From contig NZ_VHIB01000014.1 of assembly GCF_008087345.1 (NCBI RefSeq), positions 1 to 64,000 of the forward strand: 64,000 bases of DNA, written 5' to 3'. The position numbers and the translations under genes were made by a program. The stretch is from Nocardioides caldifontis. GTDB taxonomy: Bacteria > Actinomycetota > Actinomycetes > Propionibacteriales > Nocardioidaceae. Within the stretch, counting starts at the first letter, position 1; each line of letters opens with the position of its first letter. The notes under the pieces were generated by a model. The model saw only the letters and a program-made list of their open reading frames with translations. It did no database searches and was not told the DNA's origin. This document shows positions 33,005 to 42,445 of the stretch, one piece after another.

Positions 33005-33991
33005 TCAGGCGGTCTCGGAGTGTCCGGAGCCGAGGGCCGCGGCGAGGCGCTCTCGGAAGTCGACGGTCTCGTCGACCACCCGCTCGAAGCGGGTCCACTC
33101 TTCCTCACTCAGCGAGCGTGCGATCTCGTCGACGTCGTACAGCGCGGACCAGCCTTCGAGCTCGGTCCAGGTCAGGATGAAGGACCGCACCGTCCGGTAG
33201 GTCGGCGTGCTCTTCCGCTTGAGTGCACGGAGACCCTTCCGCGACTCCGACTGCCGCACCCGGGCGAGGGCGTCTGCGGCAAGCGTCTCGAGCTCGTCGT
33301 TGGACAGCGGCCTGTCGCCGGCGTTGTCGAGCTCGATGGCGGCCATGACCCGTCCGTGCGCTGGCTTCACCGGTGCGCCGGCCTCGATCGCGGCGAGCTC
33401 GGTACGGGCAAGCTGGCGGATCGCCTGCGGCCTCGAAAGGTCCCCGGCGATCCGCTCAAGCTCGGTGATCTGCTCCAACCTGTTGTAGGACGCGGTGCCA
33501 GTCACGAGTTCGGAGGCGATTCGACGCGTCTTGCCGCGCTTGCCCGGCGGTGGTGCCGCGTCGGCACCACCGCTCACTCCGTCCGGAGGCTCGGCAGCGC
33601 CGAAGCGCGACGCTGCCTGGCGCCGGGCAGCGTCCTCGGCGAGCAGCCGCTGAAGCTCCCGGTACAGCGACGCCGCTTCCATGGGCGACAGCGGCTTGTG
33701 CAGCATGTTCTCGTCCTGCTGCGCGAGGAGTCGCGACAGCTCGTCGGAGATCCCCGACCTGACCCATACCTTCAAGGTGCGCCATCCCAGCCGTCGTACG
33801 GCTTCTAGGCGCCGGGCGCCGCAGACGAGCAGCCCGTCCGGGGTGATGGTGATCGGTTGGAGCAGCCCGAGCTTCTCGATTGAGCGCATCAGTGGCTCGA
33901 GGTCGTCCTGAACGCTTCGGCGGTGGCGCGCTCCGACGGTGATCGACTCGATTCGGCGGTCGAGCTCGATGTGGCCGCGGTCGTCAGGCAT
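33005..33991 (-). CDS. ParB-like nuclease-domain protein
   Basis: ATG 33991 overlaps the upstream stop by 8 bp and gives 328 aa. The N-terminal ParB/Srx domain shows RIESITVGARHRRSVQDDL, then KLGLLQPITITPDGLLVCGA with RRLEAVRRLGW, the usual ParB box order. A middle HTH-like helical part follows (SPMEAASLYRELQRLL). No ParA gene is beside it. It may serve element maintenance or act as a transcriptional regulator like KorB. Confidence 0.82.
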   Translation of the reverse strand: MPDDRGHIELDRRIESITVGARHRRSVQDDLEPLMRSIEKLGLLQPITITPDGLLVCGARRLEAVRRLGWRTLKVWVRSGISDELSRLLAQQDENMLHKPLSPMEAASLYRELQRLLAEDAARRQAASRFGAAEPPDGVSGGADAAPPPGKRGKTRRIASELVTGTASYNRLEQITELERIAGDLSRPQAIRQLARTELAAIEAGAPVKPAHGRVMAAIELDNAGDRPLSNDELETLAADALARVRQSESRKGLRALKRKSTPTYRTVRSFILTWTELEGWSALYDVDEIARSLSEEEWTRFERVVDETVDFRERLAAALGSGHSETA

Positions 33992-34808
33992 GGCGCGCAC
34001 CCACGTTCCTCGGTGCCACGCAGCTGATCTCGTCGACCAGGTGGTCATCCTCCAGCAGCTCGGCCACGGACTGCCCGACCAGCAGCCGGAGCAGGATCCC
34101 GTGACCGGCGGAAGTGAACCTCACGTCCTGGTGCGGATTGCCGAGGACGACACGAAGCGTCGTTGACCAGGTAGCACGGTCCAGGTCCAGGAGCGCTCGG
34201 GCATGGTGATCGCGCCGGAGCGACTCGTGCGCCGTGGAGCGTGAGCCGCACTCGATCAGTCGGGCGGCGACGTACTCCATCGTGGCCCGTGCCGTGTCTT
34301 CCGGCCAACCCAGGGCGGCAAACATCCCTACGATCGCGTCGACGGCGACGTACGCGCCGGTCGGCTCTGGCTCGATGTGCGTCGGACCGTCGACATGGTC
34401 TTGTTCGGCCGCGACGCGGAATGCTGGGTGATAGTCGAGGAGGGCCGCGTCGCGGTCGCTGAAACGCTGGGCGTCGTGGTGGGCCGAGATGTGTGCTCGT
34501 CGAGCCTGGGAGGGGGAGCAGAGCAATCCATTGGCTCGGTCCTCGGCGATGAGGGTGACCTGGACCGCGCGAGTGACCACACCCCACGGATCCCGCGCGG
34601 TCCGGGCCGCTCGGGTCCGCATCACCTCGAAGGCTGCGGCCGCGGCATCTTCCGGCTCGAGGCGGTGCTTCCGGGCGAGGGCGCCGTACTTGTGCATCGC
34701 GAAGCGCATCAGCTGTTCGGCCTCCGGGTCGTTGACCCATCCACCGGTGCGGTGAAGACGGTCGAGCGCGGCGCGGAGTCCGTCGGACGTGGTGAACGAG
34801 TGAGTCAT
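33984..34808 (-). CDS. Hypothetical 274-aa element protein
   Basis: ATG 34808; the stop overlaps parB. The protein is helical, with AMHKYGALARKHRLEPEDAA and an Arg-rich middle; ending LLEDDHLVDEISCVAP. There is no membrane helix. The helices AAAFEVMRTRAARTARDP and TRAVQVTLIAEDRANGLL resemble a sigma-factor-like or HTH layout only loosely. I do not name a family. Confidence 0.65.
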   Translation of the reverse strand: MTHSFTTSDGLRAALDRLHRTGGWVNDPEAEQLMRFAMHKYGALARKHRLEPEDAAAAAFEVMRTRAARTARDPWGVVTRAVQVTLIAEDRANGLLCSPSQARRAHISAHHDAQRFSDRDAALLDYHPAFRVAAEQDHVDGPTHIEPEPTGAYVAVDAIVGMFAALGWPEDTARATMEYVAARLIECGSRSTAHESLRRDHHARALLDLDRATWSTTLRVVLGNPHQDVRFTSAGHGILLRLLVGQSVAELLEDDHLVDEISCVAPRNVGARHA

Positions 34809-35158
34809 ATCGAGATGCCTTCGGGCTCGGTGGTCGTAGTTGCTGACGGCGGCCGAGCGATGGAGGTACGGCTTATGCGCCTGCGTGCGCTGGAAGTGAG
34901 GGGCGCACGGCGTGTGCGGCGGAGGAGCTCGGCCTGGAGGTCGATGCCTCGGCCCACGAGGGGGCCGGCCACGACGGTCGGCAGGTCGCTGGGCCTGACC
35001 CAGGCGATCGACCGAGTCGGGAGCGGAGGTCTGCTCGGCACGGACCTCGACGGATCGCCGTGCAGAGCCAGTTGCGAAACTCCTTCGCTAACGGCCTCCG
35101 TGAGCGGCCGCTGAGGAACGGCAGCTTCCTGACGCCGGTAGAGGGGTTCGGTGTTCAC
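34805..35158 (-). CDS. Hypothetical 117-aa basic protein
   Basis: GTG 35158 and the stop both overlap neighbours by 4 bp, which supports reality. The product is basic and Ser/Arg/Pro-rich with RSIAWVRPSDLPTVVAGPLV as its most ordered part, and ends TTTTEPEGISI. No family is recognised. It might be a short DNA-binding or adaptor protein. Confidence 0.5.
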   Translation of the reverse strand: MNTEPLYRRQEAAVPQRPLTEAVSEGVSQLALHGDPSRSVPSRPPLPTRSIAWVRPSDLPTVVAGPLVGRGIDLQAELLRRTRRAPLTSSARRRISRTSIARPPSATTTTEPEGISI

Positions 35159-36057
35159 ATCCCCACCGCCTCAACCGCCGGGGTAGGGCGGGAGATGGTT
35201 TCCGGGCCGAGGTGAGAGGCGGAGCGGTACGCGGACCGGATCGTCGTCAACGCCTCCTGCTCGGACAACCCGGCGACCTGAGCCGCGTCGCCGAGCAGGG
35301 ACCAAGCCTCCGCGAAGCTGTGCCCGCTCTCGACCATCCGGCACGCCGCCCAGAAGAGGCCGCGGTTGCGCGCGCCTTCGGGTCGGTTGGCGACCCAAGC
35401 CGCCAGATTGTCCGGACGGCTGCTGAGTGCTGGGAGCGAGACTGATGGTGGGGCCGGCCGAGGCGGTTCGAGGAAGGCTCGGAGTGCGTTGGCGTCGAGG
35501 GGTCGCGGTCGATGCTGTGCGACCGCGATGACCTGGTAGGCGCGGCTCTGACTATCAGCGCCAGCGATCCTGGAGGGCGGAGCCACGATGTAGCCGCCAT
35601 CGCCCCGGAAGTCGACATGATGTGAGGGCGCCTGCCAGGACCGCTGCTCGAGGCTCGCCGGTCGGAAGTACGCGTGCATGCCGCCCGATGGCGTTCGCAC
35701 CAGCCAGCCCCACGCGCTGATGAGGCCTGCCGCGCGGGCGCGCTCGAAGGCCGCATAGCCGGTGCCGGACTCGTGTACGTCGACATCAACGACGACCACC
35801 CCCGAGAGCTCGCCGGTCGGGATCCCGATGTTCGCGTCAGGGGAGCGGCGCCACCATGTGTGGACCTTGTCGACGTCCCCTGTCGCGTCGTGGAATCCGC
35901 GCTTCGTCAACGGCTGCTTGCCGCCGGGGACGCAGGGGAAGATGGGAATGCCGTTCGTGGCGAGATGCTCGGCGGCGGTGGGAAGGTCGCCGGCCCCGGA
36001 CGCTCGGAGCATCGTCGTCAGTGACCAGCGCGGCTTGGTCGTTGTCGACTGGTTCAT
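35155..36057 (-). CDS. Bifunctional DNA primase/polymerase (Prim-Pol)
   Basis: ATG 36057 gives 300 aa; a further in-frame ATG at 36102 adds 15 residues and neither has a clear ribosome site. The archaeo-eukaryotic primase fold is shown by GIPIFPCVPGGKQPLTKRGF, the catalytic acidic pair in GVVVVDVDVHESGTG, and VRTPSGGMHAYF with the metal-site His. It may prime replication of the element or of the transferred strand. It is the first gene of the long minus-strand transfer operon; the 290 bp upstream, to 36350, hold its likely promoter. Confidence 0.85.
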   Translation of the reverse strand: MNQSTTTKPRWSLTTMLRASGAGDLPTAAEHLATNGIPIFPCVPGGKQPLTKRGFHDATGDVDKVHTWWRRSPDANIGIPTGELSGVVVVDVDVHESGTGYAAFERARAAGLISAWGWLVRTPSGGMHAYFRPASLEQRSWQAPSHHVDFRGDGGYIVAPPSRIAGADSQSRAYQVIAVAQHRPRPLDANALRAFLEPPRPAPPSVSLPALSSRPDNLAAWVANRPEGARNRGLFWAACRMVESGHSFAEAWSLLGDAAQVAGLSEQEALTTIRSAYRSASHLGPETISRPTPAVEAVGM

Positions 36058-36349
36058 GCCGGCAACGCTGGCGGTGATACCTCCCCGACTTTCTACCTCC
36101 ACCGATCACGAAGCGAGGGGGAAGGTCGCGTTCGCCGAGGTCAGACCGCTTCCTCAGACAACGGGATGCTTGGAATCGCTCACTCATGCTGCGGTCCTAC
36201 CGAGCCGTGAAGAGCTTCTCGACCGACCACGCGGATACCGGCGAGCGCCCCAGCCGGTTCGATGAGTTGGCGCCTGCGAATGGCTGGAACCCCACGAATG
36301 AGGCGTCCGCGTTAAGGAGCTCGTCGAGCTGCGGGGCATTGCTGGAGAG

Positions 36350-36733
36350 TCACGTCACCGTTCGGAGGATGAACCACACTGACTTGCCCTGTCTGTCCGG
36401 GCGTGATTGCACCCCCCAAGCACTAGCTAACGTTTCCACAATCAGCATGCCCCGGCCCTTGAGCTCGGCGGCACCTGCCGCCTGGGAAACGGGCTTCTCG
36501 CTGGACTCGTCAAAGACGTCGATGCGCAGTTCACCAGGAGAGCGGGTCACCGATAACTCGATCGTGCCAGCGCCGTGCTCCAGCGCATTGGTGACGAGTT
36601 CCGATGTCAGCAGCTGCGCGATCATCGCCACGTCACGGTGCAAGTCTCGGCAAGAGGCCGCGACGTGACGCCGAGCGCGTTCGGCCTCAGCCGGGTGTCG
36701 CGCGAGGCGAAGATGTTCGTCGGTCTCCAACAT
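36350..36733 (-). CDS. Anti-sigma/RsbW-like ATP-binding protein
   Basis: ATG 36733 gives 127 aa, a HATPase_c_2 domain: LLTSELVTNALEHGAG is the N-box with Asn and His, LRIDVFDESS the D-box area, and GRGMLIVETLASAWG the G-box. Such proteins phosphorylate or bind anti-anti-sigma or sigma partners. No partner gene is adjacent. It lies between the Tad cluster and the primase operon and may tune one of them. A second protein of equal length lies at 59976-60359. Confidence 0.8.
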   Translation of the reverse strand: MLETDEHLRLARHPAEAERARRHVAASCRDLHRDVAMIAQLLTSELVTNALEHGAGTIELSVTRSPGELRIDVFDESSEKPVSQAAGAAELKGRGMLIVETLASAWGVQSRPDRQGKSVWFILRTVT

Positions 36734-37015
36734 CGGCCCCCGTCCTTGAAGGATGCCTCGAACTCCTACACCCAGTAGGTTGCCCGATGCAACCATGTCC
36801 GGAGCAACGCGCCGCGCCAGTCGACGAGGCGCTCGCCACTTGATGCCTAGGTACTCACCGAGCGGGTAGTAGGAAGCGAAGCCGCCTCGTCCGTACAGAA
36901 GCACCGGGGCGGTTTCCTCACGTCGAAACTCGTGCCGACGCTTTGCGTGGGCAAGGGTGACTTGTCGTGGGGGGCGGCCCCTGCACCGTCTTGCTGCGCG
37001 CGGAGGCGTCGGCGA

Positions 37016-40000
37016 TCATGACGACGCGGCTCGACGTCGCCTCTCCCAACCCCGCTGACGGACGATTTCGGCAGTCCGTTCGGGTAGCTCGATCGGTCCT
37101 CGGTCGTCGTCGCTCCGGTTGAGCACTCCCTCGATGAGGTGTCGCTCGGCGACTTCTGGGTGCCCTGAGGTCGCGGCGACTTGGATCAGATCGAGGCGCG
37201 CGATGTCGTCGTACGGTGCGGCGAGGTGACCGATCGTCGCGGAGCGCTCCGCGAGCTCGAGGTCCTCTGTCGCAAGCGCATGGGTTGTGACGACGTGGGC
37301 GACGTCGACTATGGCGCAGGTGATGACGTGGTCGGAGCGCTCGCCGTCGAGAAGCCAAGTCCAGCCGGTCACGCGTAGCTGAGTGAATGGCTCCCCGGTC
37401 ACCAGTCCCAGAGCGGCGACGAGGTCGGGGATGCCGTCGACTCCGTGGGCCTGTGCCCTCGCGCGTAGGCGTCGGAACAGGTCGTAGTCGCTGAGGATGC
37501 CGCGCAGTCGGTAGCGAGAGTGCTCCGCGTCTGAGCTGCCGCGGCCGCGTCGAAGCTTGGGCAGGTATTCCTCCCCGGTCGTCGGGTCCGGTCCCATCCA
37601 GGTCCGCAGAGTCGCTAGGTCGGTGTAGACCCGCTCCTTGCGGAGCCCGAAGGCCGTAGCGATCTGGTCGGCGGTGACGCCGGCAGGGTGGAGGTGGAGG
37701 AAGGCGAGCAGTTCGACATAGAAGGCCCGGCGCGCGGCGATGGCTAAGGGGTTCCCGTACGCCCGGGCGGATACCGGTCCAAGCAGGTGTAGGCGCGGCC
37801 GCCGCAGCGCTTCGTCGTGCCAGGCCGCAAGGTCTGCATCGAGTGTCGGATCGGCGTCCTCCACCCGCCTCCGGGTTGGCAGCGGAGCGACCGGCGCCAG
37901 CTGGTTGAGATCCGCATCGGACGCAGCGGTGTCGGCTTCGTAGGCGGCGGGGGCCATCGGAAGGTGGGACTGCTGGCCGGCGGGGCCCTGAGGGCGCGGC
38001 TCGACGAGGTCCGGGCGGATGGCGCCGCTGGCGTCGATCAATGTTTCCAGCTCGCTGTCGACGGCTTCCTGGCACGGCATCGGGACGTTGTCGGCATGTC
38101 GGGTGACGCAGATGATGGCCGCGCACGCCGTGGCTTCGTCGGGTGTGAGTCCGGCCGCGTGGACCTCGACGTCGAGCTCGGGCAGGCGGATGCGCGTGTG
38201 CGGGTCGATGTGCAGCTCGGTGGTCGCGGGGGAGTCGATGGTGATGAGTGCGGCGCCGACTCGCGCGGGTCCGGACAGGATGATCTCGGCGACCCGCTCA
38301 AGCGTGTCGTCCATCCGGTCGGCGACGATGGCTCGGAACCGCTCTGGGTCGAAACCGGGGAGGCGTCGCCCAGGGTCCAGTTCGACCTCGAGCCGATCGA
38401 GCAGTGACGCGTCGCTTCGCTCATGGTTGTGGAAGCGCAGGGTGTCGATCTCGGCGAGCTCTGCGCCCACGCCGAGCGCATCGACATCGACGAGCGCGGA
38501 CCACGGGCTGGTCGCGAGCTCGGCGAGGAGGTGGCGGGCGAGCGCTTCTGCGCTCTCGTGGTCACCGTTGAGCCCGACCGTCCGGAGCTGCTCGAAGTTG
38601 AGCAACCAGATGTGGCCGTCTTCGCTCTGGCCGATTGAGGCGAGGAGGGGGTACGGCGCGAGCTCGTCCGGCGCGTTGTCGGCCTCCGTCAGGTCCGCGG
38701 ACCAACGCTTCTCGGTTCCGTTCCAGGGCCTCGGCAGGTCGGCCGCTTCCGCTAGGTGCAGCGTCGCGCGATGAGCGTCCAACTCGACCGCGAGGAGTAG
38801 TGGCAAGTCAGTGGTGGCGGCTGCGAGGGAGCGGAGCAGACGGTCGAGTCGTTCGATGGCGTCGGCGGCCGGTTGCCCGGTGGCTTGGAGCGACTTCTCG
38901 ACTTGCCGCAGTTCAGGTGGCGGGGGAGCGATGATGTGGCCGGGCGTGCGGTAGCGAAGCTGGGTGCGCCGGTGTCGGCGTACGACGAGGAAGAGCGTGC
39001 CGGCGAGCAGTGATCCGGAAGCTGCGAGTCCTGGCAGCAGCCATGGCCATCCCTGGAAGCCAGCTTCGTCGTTAGCTGCGGCTCGATCGGTTCGGACGGG
39101 CTCCTGCGGGCCGAGGCTGGGCGAGGGAATCGCATCGTCCTCGGGGACGGGCCGGCGCGGAACCTCGAGATTGGGGCGCGCCACCTCCTCGGGGCGATGC
39201 CGCTTCGTGTCTGGTGGCTGCTCGGCGTCCGGGATCGTCAGCGACCATCCTGGCCGGATGAGGTCAGGGTCCGTGAGCCGGCCGCCGTCTGGCTGCAGTG
39301 CCCCGCGTGATGCCTCGAAGATGCTGGGGTAGAGCGTCGCCTGGCCGAGCTCGTCCTCGGCGATCTCGGAGAGCGTGTCGCCGGCCTCGACGATGTAATC
39401 CTCGGCCGGCGTCCTCTGCTCCGAATCGCGGTGGTCCACGGGGATCCGCAGGACGAGTCCGGGGGTGATGAAGTCTGCGCGGCCGTCGAGGATGGCCGTA
39501 TTCAGCTCGACGAGTTCGACGTACCGCCTGCCGTCCCCGAGCCGCTCCTGGGCGATCTTCCACAGGCTGTCGCCGCGTTTCACGGTGTACCGCGTCGTGG
39601 TGGCGCGGTTGGGCTTGTTAGGTGCGTCGGCCTGTTGACGGACGGCCGGCATGGTGTCCACGCCGGTCGCAGGTTCGGTAACCGGAGCGTCCGCCACACG
39701 TGTCGGGGCGGCGACGGCTGGCGGCGAGACAACCCTGGGCATGGGGATGGTCTGCGCAGCGATCGAAGCGCCGATGAGAAGGAGGGAGGCGGTGGCGACG
39801 AGCCGGCCCGCGGCCAGCTGTGGCACCGCGAGCCCCTTGAGGCGTGGGGGTCGGACGCCTCGGAGTCGTGCCGCGACGTCGATGACGACGGAGACGGTGA
39901 AGATCAGCCACGCCACCCAGGCCACGAGGCTGATGACGGCGAGGGCAAGCGTGCCGTCGTCGCGGCTACTGAGCCGGTTCCAGTTGAAGGCCTCGAGTGA

Positions 40001-40117
40001 GGGAACGGCGTCGATGAGTATCAGAAGGAGGGGCGTTCCGAGCACGGAGACGATCAGCGTGATAGTCGCGGCGAGCCCGAGCAGGCGAGCTCCGAGTCGG
40101 TTCCTGAGTGCGGTCAT
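37016..40117 (-). CDS. LysM-BTAD membrane protein of the Tad cluster
   Basis: The 1033-aa protein has three N-terminal membrane helices (about 10-37, 57-82 and 103-125), two LysM repeats outside (YTVKRGDSLWKIAQERLG near 177 and YIVEAGDTLSEIAEDELG near 242), a fourth helix (about 365-385), then a long cytoplasmic part ending in a bacterial transcriptional activator (BTAD) region with LHLLGPVSARAYGNPL, a winged-helix-like YVELLAFLHLHPAGVTADQI and helical repeats. It thus links cell-wall binding to a regulator-like domain through the membrane. It overlaps the TadG-like gene by 4 bp and is last in the Tad cluster. Confidence 0.82.
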   Translation of the reverse strand: MTALRNRLGARLLGLAATITLIVSVLGTPLLLILIDAVPSLEAFNWNRLSSRDDGTLALAVISLVAWVAWLIFTVSVVIDVAARLRGVRPPRLKGLAVPQLAAGRLVATASLLLIGASIAAQTIPMPRVVSPPAVAAPTRVADAPVTEPATGVDTMPAVRQQADAPNKPNRATTTRYTVKRGDSLWKIAQERLGDGRRYVELVELNTAILDGRADFITPGLVLRIPVDHRDSEQRTPAEDYIVEAGDTLSEIAEDELGQATLYPSIFEASRGALQPDGGRLTDPDLIRPGWSLTIPDAEQPPDTKRHRPEEVARPNLEVPRRPVPEDDAIPSPSLGPQEPVRTDRAAANDEAGFQGWPWLLPGLAASGSLLAGTLFLVVRRHRRTQLRYRTPGHIIAPPPPELRQVEKSLQATGQPAADAIERLDRLLRSLAAATTDLPLLLAVELDAHRATLHLAEAADLPRPWNGTEKRWSADLTEADNAPDELAPYPLLASIGQSEDGHIWLLNFEQLRTVGLNGDHESAEALARHLLAELATSPWSALVDVDALGVGAELAEIDTLRFHNHERSDASLLDRLEVELDPGRRLPGFDPERFRAIVADRMDDTLERVAEIILSGPARVGAALITIDSPATTELHIDPHTRIRLPELDVEVHAAGLTPDEATACAAIICVTRHADNVPMPCQEAVDSELETLIDASGAIRPDLVEPRPQGPAGQQSHLPMAPAAYEADTAASDADLNQLAPVAPLPTRRRVEDADPTLDADLAAWHDEALRRPRLHLLGPVSARAYGNPLAIAARRAFYVELLAFLHLHPAGVTADQIATAFGLRKERVYTDLATLRTWMGPDPTTGEEYLPKLRRGRGSSDAEHSRYRLRGILSDYDLFRRLRARAQAHGVDGIPDLVAALGLVTGEPFTQLRVTGWTWLLDGERSDHVITCAIVDVAHVVTTHALATEDLELAERSATIGHLAAPYDDIARLDLIQVAATSGHPEVAERHLIEGVLNRSDDDRGPIELPERTAEIVRQRGWERRRRAASS

Positions 40118-40533
40118 CGTTCAGTTCCTCCGACGCTGCGGATGAGGCGGGCCGTCGCTGTGCCGGTGACCTCGAGCCGGTTGATGCCCAGGAGCGACAG
40201 GAACCGCGGCCGGTACGTGTCAGCGACCGTCACTGTCATCGTGTCGGCCGAGACGTCAACCGTCCCGGAGACGCCGGTCGCAATCAGGTACTGCTGTGCG
40301 GCCCCGCGGGCAGCGGCGTGGTCGACGCGGAGGTAGTGCCCCTGAATCGCTGGTGCGGGTTGCACGCGCTGGCCGCCGGTGCGGGCGGCTTGGGTGGCAA
40401 GGTCGTGAGCGCGCTGCTGTGCGCGGACCTGCCCGCCGAGGTCGACGGCCAGTCCGACGAGCATCATCATGACGAAGCTGGTGAGGGCCAACCAGATCGT
40501 CACCGATCCACGCTCGTCTCTTCGGCGGGTCAT
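40114..40533 (-). CDS. TadG-like pseudopilin
   Basis: ATG 40533 overlaps the upstream stop (ATGA) and gives 139 aa: a basic N-terminus with RDERGSVTIWLALTSFVMMM, a Tad-type N-terminal segment with one membrane helix, then a soluble domain. TadE/F/G-type proteins help secretion and assembly of Flp pili. The start of the LysM-BTAD gene overlaps its end. Confidence 0.75.
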   Translation of the reverse strand: MTRRRDERGSVTIWLALTSFVMMMLVGLAVDLGGQVRAQQRAHDLATQAARTGGQRVQPAPAIQGHYLRVDHAAARGAAQQYLIATGVSGTVDVSADTMTVTVADTYRPRFLSLLGINRLEVTGTATARLIRSVGGTER

Positions 40534-40961
40534 GACCGCTCCCGCCAGGTGTCGAGCGGGCTCGTGATCGTGGCCTGGATGAGGCGGCTCCCCGGCACCC
40601 CTGGGACCGAGAGGTCGGAGAGATTGAGCCGACAGCTGACCGTGACGGCCACGGTGGCTGGCTGCCCCACCGATGTGCCGAAGCCGCCTGTATCGACGTG
40701 AACTGCCACGTTCAGACAGTGGATCTCCTGAGCGGCGAGGCTCAAGGTCGCCGCCTGCCGGGCGTCCTCCTCGGCGAGGCCAGCGGTTCGGGCGATGGAG
40801 GCCGATCGCGCTGCATCGGCGGCGGCCGCCTCCACCGACTGGTGGGTGATGGCCGTCCGGCCACCGAAGATGATGAGACCCACGAAGAGCGCGAAGGCTG
40901 TCACGCCGATCGCTGCCTCGATCGACGCCGAGCCCGCCTCGTCGCGTGCACACCAGCTCAC
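40530..40961 (-). CDS. TadE-like pseudopilin 2
   Basis: The 143-aa protein starts MSWCARDEAGSASIEAAIGV, with Gly before SASIE and a conserved Glu, followed by a hydrophobic helix: the prepilin-peptidase-type lead of TadE proteins. A soluble domain with two Cys follows. It overlaps both neighbours by 4 bp. Confidence 0.78.
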   Translation of the reverse strand: MSWCARDEAGSASIEAAIGVTAFALFVGLIIFGGRTAITHQSVEAAAADAARSASIARTAGLAEEDARQAATLSLAAQEIHCLNVAVHVDTGGFGTSVGQPATVAVTVSCRLNLSDLSVPGVPGSRLIQATITSPLDTWRERS

Positions 40962-41356
40962 GGTGCCGTCAGCCTCTCGACTGGGACAGACGCACTCTGA
41001 CGGATTGCCGGCTCCCAGCCGGGTATGACGCTCAGGCTGACTCCTTGCACGGTCACCGTCGCGGTGGTCGTGGTTAGGTCAACGCTGGTCCGGCTGCGTT
41101 GGAGGACGCTGTCGCCGCCGGCGGTAGCGACGAACTTCCTCGCGGCGCGGTGTCCGTCGGATGCCTGGCCCTGCTCGTTGCCGGCGGCACGCGCTCCCTC
41201 CTGCGCGGCCGCGATCGCGACTGTGCGGGCGTGGTAGTAGAGCGCAGCCTGCATGCCGAGGAACATGACCGCGAAGAGCGCGGGTAGCAGGATCACGAGC
41301 TGGACGGAGGCCGAGCCGCGCTCGCTACTTGATCTGCCCGGCCTGGCTCGTGACAT
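40958..41356 (-). CDS. TadE-like pseudopilin 1
   Basis: ATG 41356 (GTGAGGG upstream) gives 132 aa with SSSERGSASVQLVILLPALF, the TadE lead with a helix up to about residue 45, then a soluble part. The start lies inside the end of the Flp pilin gene, a 32-bp overlap in another frame on the same strand; no later start fits. Confidence 0.78.
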   Translation of the reverse strand: MSRARPGRSSSERGSASVQLVILLPALFAVMFLGMQAALYYHARTVAIAAAQEGARAAGNEQGQASDGHRAARKFVATAGGDSVLQRSRTSVDLTTTTATVTVQGVSLSVIPGWEPAIRQSASVPVERLTAP

Positions 41357-41513
41357 AGGCCCTCACCGCCGCGACCACAATGCCCACGATCGCGATGACA
41401 GCGACCGCCCAGAGCACGTGCTCGGTTGTGACCGAGCCTCGCTGATCGCGGGAGCGGGAGCGCGCTTCGAGACCGACCCTCCAGGCCTCCAGTAGTGCGA
41501 AGAGTGCGACCAT
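41325..41513 (-). CDS. Flp-type pilin
   Basis: ATG 41513 with GGAAGGA upstream gives 62 aa. A charged lead ends in SRDQRGSVTTEHVLWAVAVI, with Gly-Ser cleavage position and Glu five residues on, then a single hydrophobic helix and the short end TSQAGQIK. This is the plan of a Flp/Fap major pilin. No prepilin peptidase gene (tadV) is in the window. Confidence 0.78.
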   Translation of the reverse strand: MVALFALLEAWRVGLEARSRSRDQRGSVTTEHVLWAVAVIAIVGIVVAAVRAYVTSQAGQIK

Positions 41514-41542
41514 GATGTGTCCTTCCTTCGGAACTTCTATCG

Positions 41543-42445
41543 TCAGACGGCGCCGAACATGCGGAGCAGGGAGGGCGTGACCAGCAAGGCCATGAAGATC
41601 ACGCCAAGGAGCGAGCCGGGGATCGTCATCCGCTCGCCGATCGCGTTGGCCTCGCTGATCTCGTCGTTGAGCAAGGCGGTTCGCATCGCTGCTGACCGAG
41701 CGCGGAGCGTGGTGTAGACGCTGGTTCCCTCCTCGCCGGAGAGGCGCATGATGTCGGCGAAGTCGTCGAGCTCGGGCAGTCCGAGCTCGTCGGACAGCGT
41801 GTGGAGCGTGTCCCATGGCGGCTGGCCCGACCATCGGGAGCGGGTGAGCTCCTCGCTGAGCCGGGTGAAGACCCACGAGTCGCCGACCGCAGCGGCGGAT
41901 TCCATGGCCTGACGCACGCCAGAGCCGCTGTTGCGCTCCAACGCCACCAGGTCGATGTAGGCCGCCAGCGCACGGCTGAACTCGAGCCGAGCCCGCTTCG
42001 CATCGTCGACGGCGTTGTAGTTGGGCAGGAAGAACATCACGGCGGCGAGCCCCAGGGAGGCGACCGCCGGAAGAGCAACCGGGAAGCCCAGACCGATGAC
42101 GTCGAAGAAGTATGCAAGCAACGGCGGGATCAGCAGTCCCAGCCCGGCGAACGTGAGCTTGTCCCCGTAGAACCGGGCAACTGGAATCCGCAGCAGCGCG
42201 AGTTCGCGGGTCGGGGTTCGGATCCATAGGCCGGGCGGTAGGGCGCGCATGGCCCAGAGCCCGACGCGTTCCTTGCCCGTGGTCGCCGAAGTGGTGACGC
42301 TACGGGTAGCGGTGCGTCCGGGGGTCAGTCGCTCGAGGGCGTCAGCCAGGTCGGGTTGAGCGGGCAGCAGCCGAAGGGCTAGAAGCGCAACGCCAAGCCC
42401 GACGAGCCCGCCGGCCACGATCATCAGCTGGAGCCCGGTAGTCAT
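41543..42445 (-). CDS. tadC: TadC, pilus platform protein
   Basis: ATG 42445 overlaps the tadB stop and gives 300 aa. It has membrane helices near the N-terminus, around residues 105-145 and at the C-terminus (IPGSLLGVIFMALLVTPSLL), with a T2SSF-type cytoplasmic domain between (LEFSRALAAYIDLVALERNS and LRLSGEEGTSVYTTLRARSA). With TadB it makes the inner-membrane platform for pilus assembly. Confidence 0.85.
   Translation of the reverse strand: MTTGLQLMIVAGGLVGLGVALLALRLLPAQPDLADALERLTPGRTATRSVTTSATTGKERVGLWAMRALPPGLWIRTPTRELALLRIPVARFYGDKLTFAGLGLLIPPLLAYFFDVIGLGFPVALPAVASLGLAAVMFFLPNYNAVDDAKRARLEFSRALAAYIDLVALERNSGSGVRQAMESAAAVGDSWVFTRLSEELTRSRWSGQPPWDTLHTLSDELGLPELDDFADIMRLSGEEGTSVYTTLRARSAAMRTALLNDEISEANAIGERMTIPGSLLGVIFMALLVTPSLLRMFGAV

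Noticed and set aside
36918-38126. 402-aa minus-strand frame
   Set aside because: It is an out-of-frame Arg/Pro/His-rich shadow of the LysM-BTAD gene.
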